Source: Paenibacillus sp. YN15 (GTDB lineage: Bacteria; Bacillota; Bacilli; Paenibacillales; NBRC-103111). From it: a DNA stretch of 51,402 nt. Each line of letters begins with the position of its first letter. Position 1 is the stretch's first letter. The position numbers and the translations under genes are program-made. Shown piece by piece: positions 44,153 to 51,402 of the stretch. The stretch is from the NCBI RefSeq assembly GCF_003285005.1, contig NZ_QMFA01000049.1, positions 1-51,402 of the forward strand, given 5' to 3'. Below the pieces are notes generated by a model, which worked only from the letters and a program-made list of their open reading frames with translations, did no database searches and was not told the origin of the DNA.

Positions 44153-44183
44153 AAAAGCAGAGGCCCCATGGACCTCTGCTTTT
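44153..44183. terminator. bidirectional terminator between rqcH and the pectinase gene
   Basis: AAAAGCAGAGG (44153-44163) and CCTCTGCTTTT (44173-44183) form a perfect 11-bp stem with a 9-nt loop between the convergent genes. T-rich ends occur on both strands. Confidence 0.85.
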
Positions 44184-44202
44184 GTGCGTTGCCGCAGCCT
44201 CG

Positions 44203-47200
44203 CTATTCGTTCATGAACGCTGCCTTGAGCAGGAACCGCTTGATCATAACGGCGGCCTCCGCCCGGGTAGCTTGGGCCTGCGGACGGAAGCTGCCGTCCT
44301 CCAGGCCGTTTACCAGCCCTGCCGCTTGTGCGGCACGGACAGCATCCTTGGCCCAGCCGCTTATGCTGGAGCCGTCGGTGAATGCCGCCGCCGTGCTTCC
44401 GGAGCCGTCAGCCGGGCGGCCGGCAAGCGCCAGCGCTCGGGTCAGCAGCACGGCCAGCTCCTCGCGGGTAACCGGAGTTTCCGCCCGGAAGGTGCCGTCC
44501 TCATAGCCGTCGATCAGACCGGCGGATACGGCAGCCTGCACATAACCGGCGTACCAGTCGTCTGCCCGCACATCGGTCATTCCGCCGCCGGACAATGCTT
44601 TTTCCTCCAGACCGGCAGCCCGCGCCAGAAGCGCGGCAATCTCTGCCCGGGTCAGGATGCCCTCCGGCGCAAACCGGTTGTCGGCAATGCCGTCAATAAT
44701 GCCTTTGCCGGACAGGAGCTGTATATCCTTGGCCGCCCAATGCCCAGCCAGGTCGGCGAAGGGCCGTTCCACTGCCTGCACCAGGACAAAAATGCCATTG
44801 GACGGATGTTTGATCACCGCCTGCAATCCGCTGCCGTCACGGGTAATCAGCGCCGGAACAAATTGCAGAGTCTTCTTCACCGGATCATACTTCATGGCTG
44901 TAACCATTGCGGGAGAAGCTGCCGAATCCGCCCGGAGAACCCGCTCTACATAGCGGGTGCCAAAATCCTTCAACTCCTCGGCTGCACTCTTGGATGAAGC
45001 CGTCGCCTTAAACTCTACCGGAGCGGACAGCAGGCTCGCTGCTCCCCCGTCGGCCGCTTTGGCAATGGCGGCAGCCGTTTCCGCTCCTGCCGGACCAACT
45101 TGCAGCGTCAGGATAACCTCGGTTTTAGCAGCATTCAGGCGTTTGGCCAGACTATCAAGATCAATGGCCTGAACCGGAATCCGGTAGGCGCCGGATACCG
45201 TATTCACTACAAGCAGCGCGTCCGGAGCCTTCGCCTTGACCGCTTCCAGGGAAGCTGCGCTCAGCTCCACCTGCGCAACGGGCTCCTTGCCCTTTGCTTC
45301 CACAGCAAGCACCGGTGTTTTGCCGGCCTCGGCCTTAAGTCCTTGCAGAGCCTTTTCCACTTCACTATCCTTCAGCGTGAATTTCTCCGCCTTCCGTCCG
45401 TCGGCAAGGGTTGCCGCTGCCGCCTCCGGAGTCAGTTTCACCGTGTCGGACTGGGGTACAGCAGGTACGGATGCTCCGCCGGCAGCAGGTTCTTCAGACG
45501 GTGTTTCGGGCTCTGTCCACTCCAGCGTGCCTTCCGAACCGGCCTCTGAAAGCACAGCCTTGGGCACATCCGCAGTGGCATCCATAGAGGTGTACAGGAT
45601 GGGCGTCCATGCAGCCGGGCTCAGCGGCGCCGCGGCGGAAGCGTTATAGGCTTCCGCTATATTTACAGGCTTGCCGTTCAACAAGGAGCCGGTATCCGTA
45701 AATACAGTCCCGCCTGGTGAAACCTGAATCAGGGATTGGGGAAGAGCCCCCTCTTCTCTGACAAAATAGTTGTTGTCGGCCACAATTTGTGATTTGTAGC
45801 CTACGCCCATGAAGTACAGGGACGGATACAGGGAAGACTTCGCCGAGCCTTCATAGTAGTTGTTATAAACATGGACCTGGCCGAACCGGACACGAGGCGC
45901 CCGTTGGCCCACATTCTTGAAATAGTTGTGGTGGAAGGTGATTCTCAGCTTGCCGTCATCGGCCGTGTTCTGGTCGCTTCCCCCCACCAGATTCAGCTTG
46001 TCATGGTTATGGAAGTAGTTATAGGACACCGTAACCAGATCGGATGCGTTGGTCACATCCACCGCTCCGTCGTGCTGCTGGAATTTCCGTCCAAAATAGG
46101 TGTGGTGGGGATCATCCAGCCCGCCGGTGTCGCTGAAGGTATTGCGGTCCACCCATACATGTGTGGAGCCCTTCACGGAAATGCTGTCGTATGCCGAGTT
46201 CCAGTTGCCGAATTCGCCGTCAGTCGGGTCCCATTGCGGGAAATAATCGAAGGTGTTGGCGAACTCGATATTGCGGATAATGACATTATCCACCTTATCC
46301 AGGTTCACATTGCCGCCCAGAATCTTGGCTTTGGCCCCGGGCAGGCCCACCAGGGTGGTATTGGAGCCTACGGTGATCTTGATCCGGGCTCCCTGATTGC
46401 CGGCGGAACGGGCCCGGGCATTTTCCAGCTCGCCGGAGGGCAGATTCTTGCCCCATACCGCCGGATCGTAGGCAGCCAGGTAGGCCTCCAGATCATAGGC
46501 CGGGTCCTGGTAGAACTCCATGCCTATAGGCTGGTCGTTATCATCCACATTCATATCGATGGTGCCGGTGACATAGACAATTTTGGGCGTGTTGCCGCTG
46601 ACCGCTTTGATCAGCTCGCTGCGCTTGCTTACATAGAACACATTGGCGCCGACCGCAGCCGAGCCGCCTGTGGTGCCGGTGCCCAGAGATGCCCAGCCGT
46701 CATTGGGGGCCAGGGTTTGTCTGCCCAGCTCCGTTACGGAGGTATCGGCGATTTGCACCGGGAATTCCACATCCGCACCGTCAAAATGGAAGACAAACCG
46801 CGCTGTGCCCGACGGCAAACCGGCCAGATAATCCTGGCGCAATACAACTACATCGCCTTGCACCGCATAAGCGGATGCCGGCAGCGCCGCCCCGTTCAGG
46901 GTCACGCTCTGCAAAGCGCGTCCATGACTTTCCGCCATCAGGTAGACATCGGACCGTTTGGCAGCATGCCCGTCGAATCTGGCATAAGTGGAGGACAGGG
47001 ACGGACGGTAGCTGACCTGGGGCATGGCTGCGGCCGCTGTCGGGTCCCATCCGCCGAAGAGCTGGGGAATGCTTGGGCTGGCTTCTCTGCCCGTTTCCAT
47101 GACAGCAATGGAGCGTCCCGGCGCATTGGCTCCCGGACCATAGCTGTTGTATTCGGAGAAGAAGCTTTGAATGCAATCTCCGGCACAAGCGGCCACCCAG

Positions 47201-50200
47201 CCTTCAGGAATCATTTTCTCGGAGTCGATAAAGGTGTTGACAAAGCTTACATCGGCAAATGTCTTCCAGGGGCGGCCCAGATCATAGGCCCCTTGCGCAG
47301 AGGGATCATCCTCCACCCGGGAGTTGATAATCACATAGCCGATGTCGCTTTCATTCTTCTGGGCGCCTGCTGTAATATGGCCGCCAGTGGCGCCCTCGTC
47401 GCTGACCAGCCGCATGGTGACATTACTCAGCACTACTGTGGGGGCTTCACCGAAGATGAAGTCCACGTCCCCTTCAATGATGCTGTTGGCGATATAGTGG
47501 CGGCCGGCATTTTGCGCGTTCAGGCCGTTGTACAGCGTATCCTGGTAGCCCTTCAGCCGGACACCCTCCAGAACCGCCATATCGCTTTTCAACGAAAGGG
47601 CTACCGCCTGGGCCACCTGCTTCCGGGGACGGGCGCTGTTCTCGATTGTAAGATTGTACGCCTGGAAATAATCCGCCTTCACATCCACGGTCTGGCTCAG
47701 GAAGGTATTGCCCATATGGCCGGGCTGACCGGCGGTAGCGGAAGTACCCGCATAGTCGCCGTAAGTGATGATGGTTTCATCCATGCCTGCTCCCGCCAAG
47801 GTAATGTAGGGACTGGCGACAACTAATTTTTCCTTGTATATGCCCGGGGCGATGGAGATAACCACACGCTCCGTATTGGCGGCAGGCACCTCATTCACGG
47901 CAGCCTGAATGGTTTTGAATACACCTGCATCATCGGCTGCCGCCTGACTGTCCACCTTCAGCACCTTCGCAGGCAAAGCCTGAACCTCCGCCGAAGGAGC
48001 GCTTGCTCCGGCTCCATTCTGCGCCGTGACCCGGTAGGTGTAGAGAACACCGTTGGCGGCGGAATGATCCTCGAAGCCTGTTTGGGTTGCCGTTCCGATT
48101 GTCTCATATGCGCCGTTGGCGGATTTGCGCTCCACCTGATAGGATTCTGCCGAATCCGATGCGGTCCATGCCAGCGCCACCTTGCCTGTGGCCGCTTCCG
48201 CACGCACATTGGCCGGAGCAGCCGGGGCTCCTGCAGGGGCGGTGTAAGCATAAACGCTGCGCTGGTTGGAAATTCGGCTCTCCTGCTTGGCGTTGGCCGC
48301 TGTCACCACATAGTAGTAAGTCACGCCGCTTACGGCCGTCTTATCCTGATAAGAAGTCGCAGCGATATTGTCGGCGCCGATCCGGCTGTAAGGTCCGCCG
48401 TTTGCTTCACTGCGGCTTACAACATATTTATCCGCTCCGGGAACGGCCGTCCAGTTCAATTCCACTTTCCCGCCAAAAGCTTCCGCTGCAAGCAGCACAG
48501 GAGCCTGCAAAACAGGCGCCGGCGAACCGGCCTCCAAAATCTCGGAGGGACCCATGCCGCCGGCGTTCCCCGGCGTCACTCTGTAATAATAGGCTGTATC
48601 CTCCCGCAGCCCCATATCCAGATAGGAGGTTCCTTCAATTTTCGTTTTTCCGTTCAGCGAAAGAGGCAGATAAGGACCTTCCGGCTTCGTTGCCCGTTCT
48701 ACGGTATAGAAGCTGGTTGCACTCTTCTTGTTCTCTTCCTTGTTCTCTTCCTTCTCGTTCTCCGGCTTCTCCCACATTATGGTCAGCTGTCCGTCGCGCA
48801 CAACCGCCTGCAGGTTTGTTACTTTCCCTTCAGGCGGCTGGGTATCCGTAGGCTTAACTGCAGCAATATTGGAGAACCCGCTTTCCAGATTGGCCCGGGT
48901 TGCCGTGACCCGATAATAGTAGTCGGTTTCATTCTTGAGGGCGGCGGCATCCGTATATTCAATCACCTTTGCGTCCTCGGAGCCGGCAATGCCCCCGGCG
49001 ATTTTTTCGAAGGGACCGTTTTCGTCCAGGCTGCGATAAACCGAATAGCTCTCCGCACCGCTGGCGGCAGACCAGGAAAGAATGGCCTTTTGATTGGCGC
49101 CGACACCTGATAAGGCCTGGGGCACCGCAGTCTCCTGGCGGTCAACCCGGATATTGTCCACATAAGCCGATCCGGTGGAGGAGCCGGCCATGCGCATATT
49201 CAGGGAGGCGATATCCGTTACGGGAGCGGAAAAGGCAATATTCCCCTTATAGACGGTCGTTTCGCCCTCAGCGCTGCCCTTGGCGGATACATAGAGATCG
49301 GCGGTATTGGCCTTCACATCCGCCACATAGGTAACCTTGTACCACTTGTTGGCCTCGATTTTGACCGGTGAAGAGTTGATGTTGAAGCTGACGGCAATTT
49401 TATTGTTGCTGTCCAGCAGCTCCAGCATATAGGAATCGCCTACCGTTTTGGCCTGCATAAACTCCAGCGTCGCGGTAACGCCGCCGTTGCTGTCCGCCGT
49501 TACCGGCGCAAAAGCCCGGTTAAAGCCGCCGCGGCCCACACCGTCATTGATCCACAACACCTTGGAATCGTTGCCGGCAATGGCTCCCGAAGTGTTGCCG
49601 AAGCTGTTGGTCAGGCTGTTGTTGGCCACAACTGTGGTATTATTGCCTGCATCAAATTTGGTGATAACGCCGCTTCCGTAGGGAGTGGTGTAACCGGCCG
49701 GCAGCACGCCCAAGGCGCTTCCCTCAAAGTCGTCGCCGATCAGGAAATCCCCCGGTGTAGCTGACGCAGCCTGGGACGGGGCGCTTTCGCCGGCTGCATT
49801 GACGGCGGCAACCACATAATAATACGTTTTGTTATTGGTTAAACCGGCATCGGTATAGGCTGTGCCGGTCAATCCGGCGGCCACTTCCGCATACTGCCCT
49901 TGGGCCTCGCTGCTCCGTTTGACCGTATACGACAAGGCTCCGTTAACGGCTGTCCAGGTTAAGCCAACCTGGCCATTCCCCGCCGCTGCGCTTACATTCT
50001 GGGGCGCTGCGGGCAGGATGGGCCCTGCCGCCGCTGTAGCGCTCACTTCCGCGGACGGTGCGGACTCCCCTGTGGGAGCAGTGGCGGTGACCACATAATA
50101 GTATGTGGTGCCATTTACGGCCGTGGTGTCCGTATAGGTTACGGCAGTCACCCCTTGCGGAGCGGCAACCTGAGGCGCGATGACGTTGTAACCGTTTCCG

Positions 50201-51126
50201 CTCACAAGGCTGCGTTTTACCGTATAGTAGGTGGCTTCAGTAACCGAATTCCAACCCAGCTCCACCTTGCTGTTGCCGCCTGTGGCTGTCAGGCCTTCAG
50301 GGGCTTTGGGCAGGAGGCTGTGGTACACCAGGATATTGTCCAGGGACATGTTCCAGGCGGGACCGCTTTCTCCCGATTTGGTAAAGGATGCAATGGCTCC
50401 AAGCCCGCCCGACGGAGTGTTTTTGAAGGGCTGCCCCAGCAATTCTCCTACAGGCGTTCCGTCCAGCTTGGACAAGTAATAATTGGCTTTGTTTTCACCC
50501 AGATCCAGCGCGGCCTTCAGGTGATAACCGGTATTATTGAGAATGTTGGCGCCGCCAATGGGGACGAATTTATTGTCACTGGTATAAAAGCAGGCAAAAG
50601 CGCCTGTGCCGCTGGTTACGGGATTGTTCTTGTTCTGAACGTCAACCACCACTTTGCCGTCTGCATCCAGCACCTGCAAAATGATTCCGTTCTTAGTCAC
50701 ATTGGACAAGGCAAAGTCCAGTTCAACCGTGACCGTCCCCTCGGAAATATTCTGGGACAGGGTCCGTTTGATCCCCGTAGTGGTAGGCGCAGCTTTCACA
50801 AAATTCGCCTCTGTAATCTTCAGGGCTTTGGAGGACAATACGGAAGCCCCGGCTTCTATCAGCTCAATTTTCTCTCCTTCAACCGCTGTTCCTGTGGATA
50901 CGGCGGCAAAACCCGCAATAGTGGAAGGGCGGGTCTGACTGCCCCCGTCCCATGCCGCATTGTCCGCATATACCCCCTCAAAATCCTCCTGCAGCAGCAC
51001 CGTGCTCCCGGCAGGGGCAACCGGGGACGCGTAAGCCGTTCCCCCTGACAGGGGGACGGAGCCGAGCAGCATTGTCGCCGTAAGCATGGCGCAAACGGCC
51101 TGTTTCCATGTTTTCTTTCGTTTCAT
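44203..51126 (-). CDS. giant SLH-anchored pectin methylesterase / pectate lyase
   Basis: A 2307-residue secreted enzyme. MKRKKTWKQ starts a Sec signal peptide of about 32 residues. In order: a jelly-roll module (about 40-265), two FN3 repeats (270-455), a second jelly-roll module (460-660), four FN3 repeats (665-1045), a CE8 pectin methylesterase (about 1055-1310), a short beta domain (1375-1462), a PL1 pectate lyase (about 1480-1830), a Thr/Glu/Pro-rich linker with a beta region, and three SLH domains (about 2119-2307). The esterase has Asp1196 (GYQDTLY), Asp1222 (DFIFG) and Arg1285 (LGRPWK); the lyase has the DGAVDVTNAS and QRAPRVRFGQVHVYNNYY motifs. The esterase would demethylate pectin and the lyase cleave it at the cell surface. 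The ATG at 51126 precedes the signal peptide; an in-frame start at 51186 would add a leader without signal character. Confidence 0.93.
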   Translation of the reverse strand: MKRKKTWKQAVCAMLTATMLLGSVPLSGGTAYASPVAPAGSTVLLQEDFEGVYADNAAWDGGSQTRPSTIAGFAAVSTGTAVEGEKIELIEAGASVLSSKALKITEANFVKAAPTTTGIKRTLSQNISEGTVTVELDFALSNVTKNGIILQVLDADGKVVVDVQNKNNPVTSGTGAFACFYTSDNKFVPIGGANILNNTGYHLKAALDLGENKANYYLSKLDGTPVGELLGQPFKNTPSGGLGAIASFTKSGESGPAWNMSLDNILVYHSLLPKAPEGLTATGGNSKVELGWNSVTEATYYTVKRSLVSGNGYNVIAPQVAAPQGVTAVTYTDTTAVNGTTYYYVVTATAPTGESAPSAEVSATAAAGPILPAAPQNVSAAAGNGQVGLTWTAVNGALSYTVKRSSEAQGQYAEVAAGLTGTAYTDAGLTNNKTYYYVVAAVNAAGESAPSQAASATPGDFLIGDDFEGSALGVLPAGYTTPYGSGVITKFDAGNNTTVVANNSLTNSFGNTSGAIAGNDSKVLWINDGVGRGGFNRAFAPVTADSNGGVTATLEFMQAKTVGDSYMLELLDSNNKIAVSFNINSSPVKIEANKWYKVTYVADVKANTADLYVSAKGSAEGETTVYKGNIAFSAPVTDIASLNMRMAGSSTGSAYVDNIRVDRQETAVPQALSGVGANQKAILSWSAASGAESYSVYRSLDENGPFEKIAGGIAGSEDAKVIEYTDAAALKNETDYYYRVTATRANLESGFSNIAAVKPTDTQPPEGKVTNLQAVVRDGQLTIMWEKPENEKEENKEENKKSATSFYTVERATKPEGPYLPLSLNGKTKIEGTSYLDMGLREDTAYYYRVTPGNAGGMGPSEILEAGSPAPVLQAPVLLAAEAFGGKVELNWTAVPGADKYVVSRSEANGGPYSRIGADNIAATSYQDKTAVSGVTYYYVVTAANAKQESRISNQRSVYAYTAPAGAPAAPANVRAEAATGKVALAWTASDSAESYQVERKSANGAYETIGTATQTGFEDHSAANGVLYTYRVTAQNGAGASAPSAEVQALPAKVLKVDSQAAADDAGVFKTIQAAVNEVPAANTERVVISIAPGIYKEKLVVASPYITLAGAGMDETIITYGDYAGTSATAGQPGHMGNTFLSQTVDVKADYFQAYNLTIENSARPRKQVAQAVALSLKSDMAVLEGVRLKGYQDTLYNGLNAQNAGRHYIANSIIEGDVDFIFGEAPTVVLSNVTMRLVSDEGATGGHITAGAQKNESDIGYVIINSRVEDDPSAQGAYDLGRPWKTFADVSFVNTFIDSEKMIPEGWVAACAGDCIQSFFSEYNSYGPGANAPGRSIAVMETGREASPSIPQLFGGWDPTAAAAMPQVSYRPSLSSTYARFDGHAAKRSDVYLMAESHGRALQSVTLNGAALPASAYAVQGDVVVLRQDYLAGLPSGTARFVFHFDGADVEFPVQIADTSVTELGRQTLAPNDGWASLGTGTTGGSAAVGANVFYVSKRSELIKAVSGNTPKIVYVTGTIDMNVDDNDQPIGMEFYQDPAYDLEAYLAAYDPAVWGKNLPSGELENARARSAGNQGARIKITVGSNTTLVGLPGAKAKILGGNVNLDKVDNVIIRNIEFANTFDYFPQWDPTDGEFGNWNSAYDSISVKGSTHVWVDRNTFSDTGGLDDPHHTYFGRKFQQHDGAVDVTNASDLVTVSYNYFHNHDKLNLVGGSDQNTADDGKLRITFHHNYFKNVGQRAPRVRFGQVHVYNNYYEGSAKSSLYPSLYFMGVGYKSQIVADNNYFVREEGALPQSLIQVSPGGTVFTDTGSLLNGKPVNIAEAYNASAAAPLSPAAWTPILYTSMDATADVPKAVLSEAGSEGTLEWTEPETPSEEPAAGGASVPAVPQSDTVKLTPEAAAATLADGRKAEKFTLKDSEVEKALQGLKAEAGKTPVLAVEAKGKEPVAQVELSAASLEAVKAKAPDALLVVNTVSGAYRIPVQAIDLDSLAKRLNAAKTEVILTLQVGPAGAETAAAIAKAADGGAASLLSAPVEFKATASSKSAAEELKDFGTRYVERVLRADSAASPAMVTAMKYDPVKKTLQFVPALITRDGSGLQAVIKHPSNGIFVLVQAVERPFADLAGHWAAKDIQLLSGKGIIDGIADNRFAPEGILTRAEIAALLARAAGLEEKALSGGGMTDVRADDWYAGYVQAAVSAGLIDGYEDGTFRAETPVTREELAVLLTRALALAGRPADGSGSTAAAFTDGSSISGWAKDAVRAAQAAGLVNGLEDGSFRPQAQATRAEAAVMIKRFLLKAAFMNE
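48727..48762. repeat. short tandem repeat inside an FN3 domain of the pectinase
   Basis: A 12-bp unit CTTGTTCTCTTC occurs at 48727-48738 and 48739-48750, followed by a diverged third copy at 48751-48762. On the coding strand it gives a Glu/Lys/Asn-rich insert (ENEKEENKEENKK) in a loop of the fourth FN3 repeat. Units are multiples of three, so copy-number change keeps the frame. Confidence 0.75.
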
Positions 51127-51402
51127 GGTTTGCGTTTCCTCTCCCTTTTTTATGGTGTATGTACCCGCCGGAGGCGCTTGCTGCAATGCCGCAGACGCCT
51201 GGCCGGTCGGTATTATTATGCAGTCCGGACAAGGGAGAGGCTATAATCATTTCCGATGAACTTGGATGATTATCGGCTGTGAATGCTTATTGCAGCGGGG
51301 CTTAGGGTCTGATGAGGGCTATCTACCCGGACTATGGTTCCGCTGATATGAACGAAACCTGTCAAGCGCCGCTGTCGCACCTTCGTTTTTGGCATGCTCC
51401 AA
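51127..51402. other. region upstream of the pectinase gene with a dyad
   Basis: No gene is seen. ATAATCAT (51243-51250) and ATGATTAT (51266-51273) form a perfect 8-bp dyad with a 15-bp spacer about 117 bp before the start codon. TTGACA occurs on the minus strand at 51365-51360 but has no -10 at proper spacing. No catabolite-response (cre) match was found by eye. GAGAGG-type SD sequence precedes the start. Confidence 0.4.

Noticed and set aside
45871-47826. 651-codon plus-strand frame inside the pectinase gene
   Set aside because: It lies opposite the esterase and lyase catalytic domains and shows no family similarity.
51360-51365. TTGACA (minus strand) as -35 of the pectinase promoter
   Set aside because: A perfect -35 hexamer, but no -10-like hexamer lies 16-18 bp downstream; probably chance.

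Overview
The window looks like chromosome from a GC-rich member of the Paenibacillaceae (Paenibacillus/Cohnella-like, order Bacillales). The evidence is the gene order, which follows the Bacillus subtilis yloA-yloB-yloC-remA-gmk-rpoZ-coaBC-priA-def-fmt-rsmB-rlmN-prpC-prkC-rsgA-rpe-spoVM-rpmB-yloU-yloV-recG block; sporulation genes (spoVM, a spoVIF-like gene); frequent TTG/GTG starts behind strong Shine-Dalgarno (SD) sites; and a giant secreted enzyme with three SLH domains. No rRNA, tRNA, CRISPR array, phage or insertion sequence was seen.

Layout. 1-4700 (+): an ArsR-type repressor with a palindromic operator over its promoter, overlapping a four-domain CoA-disulfide/persulfide reductase (reductase, rhodanese, TusA, DsrE), then an M20 dipeptidase. 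4700-6270 (-): a DinB-family protein, a decayed remnant of the lipid II flippase gene amj, and a small SpoVIF-like protein. 6280-27760 (mostly -): the housekeeping block, covering replication restart and recombination (recG, priA), fatty acid kinase (fakA with a DegV/FakB partner), Asp23, rpmB on the opposite strand, spoVM, rpe, the ribosome GTPase rsgA, the PrkC kinase/PrpC phosphatase pair, rRNA methyltransferases, protein N-terminal formylation and deformylation, CoA synthesis, rpoZ, gmk, remA and yicC.

27780-44134: the yloC-yloB-yloA neighbourhood appears opened by extra genes. These are a homocysteine methyltransferase/MTHFR fusion with dapF; a three-gene signalling cassette (membrane hybrid histidine kinase, CheR methyltransferase, REC-PAS histidine kinase); and, between the calcium ATPase (yloB) and rqcH (yloA), a divergent AraC regulator and FAD oxidoreductase with a C-terminal discoidin-like region. 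44203-51126 (-): one 2307-residue secreted polypeptide carrying a pectin methylesterase, a PL1 pectate lyase, two jelly-roll-like modules, six FN3-like repeats and three SLH domains, so de-esterification and cleavage of pectin would be combined on one surface-anchored protein.

Most noteworthy non-coding structures: a nested palindrome of about 178 bp between fmt and rsmB, a cluster of four related short hairpins upstream of coaBC, dyads in the araC/FAD divergent promoter region and upstream of the pectinase gene, and several bidirectional terminators. Family assignments rest on recognising motifs in the translated sequence; no database search was possible.
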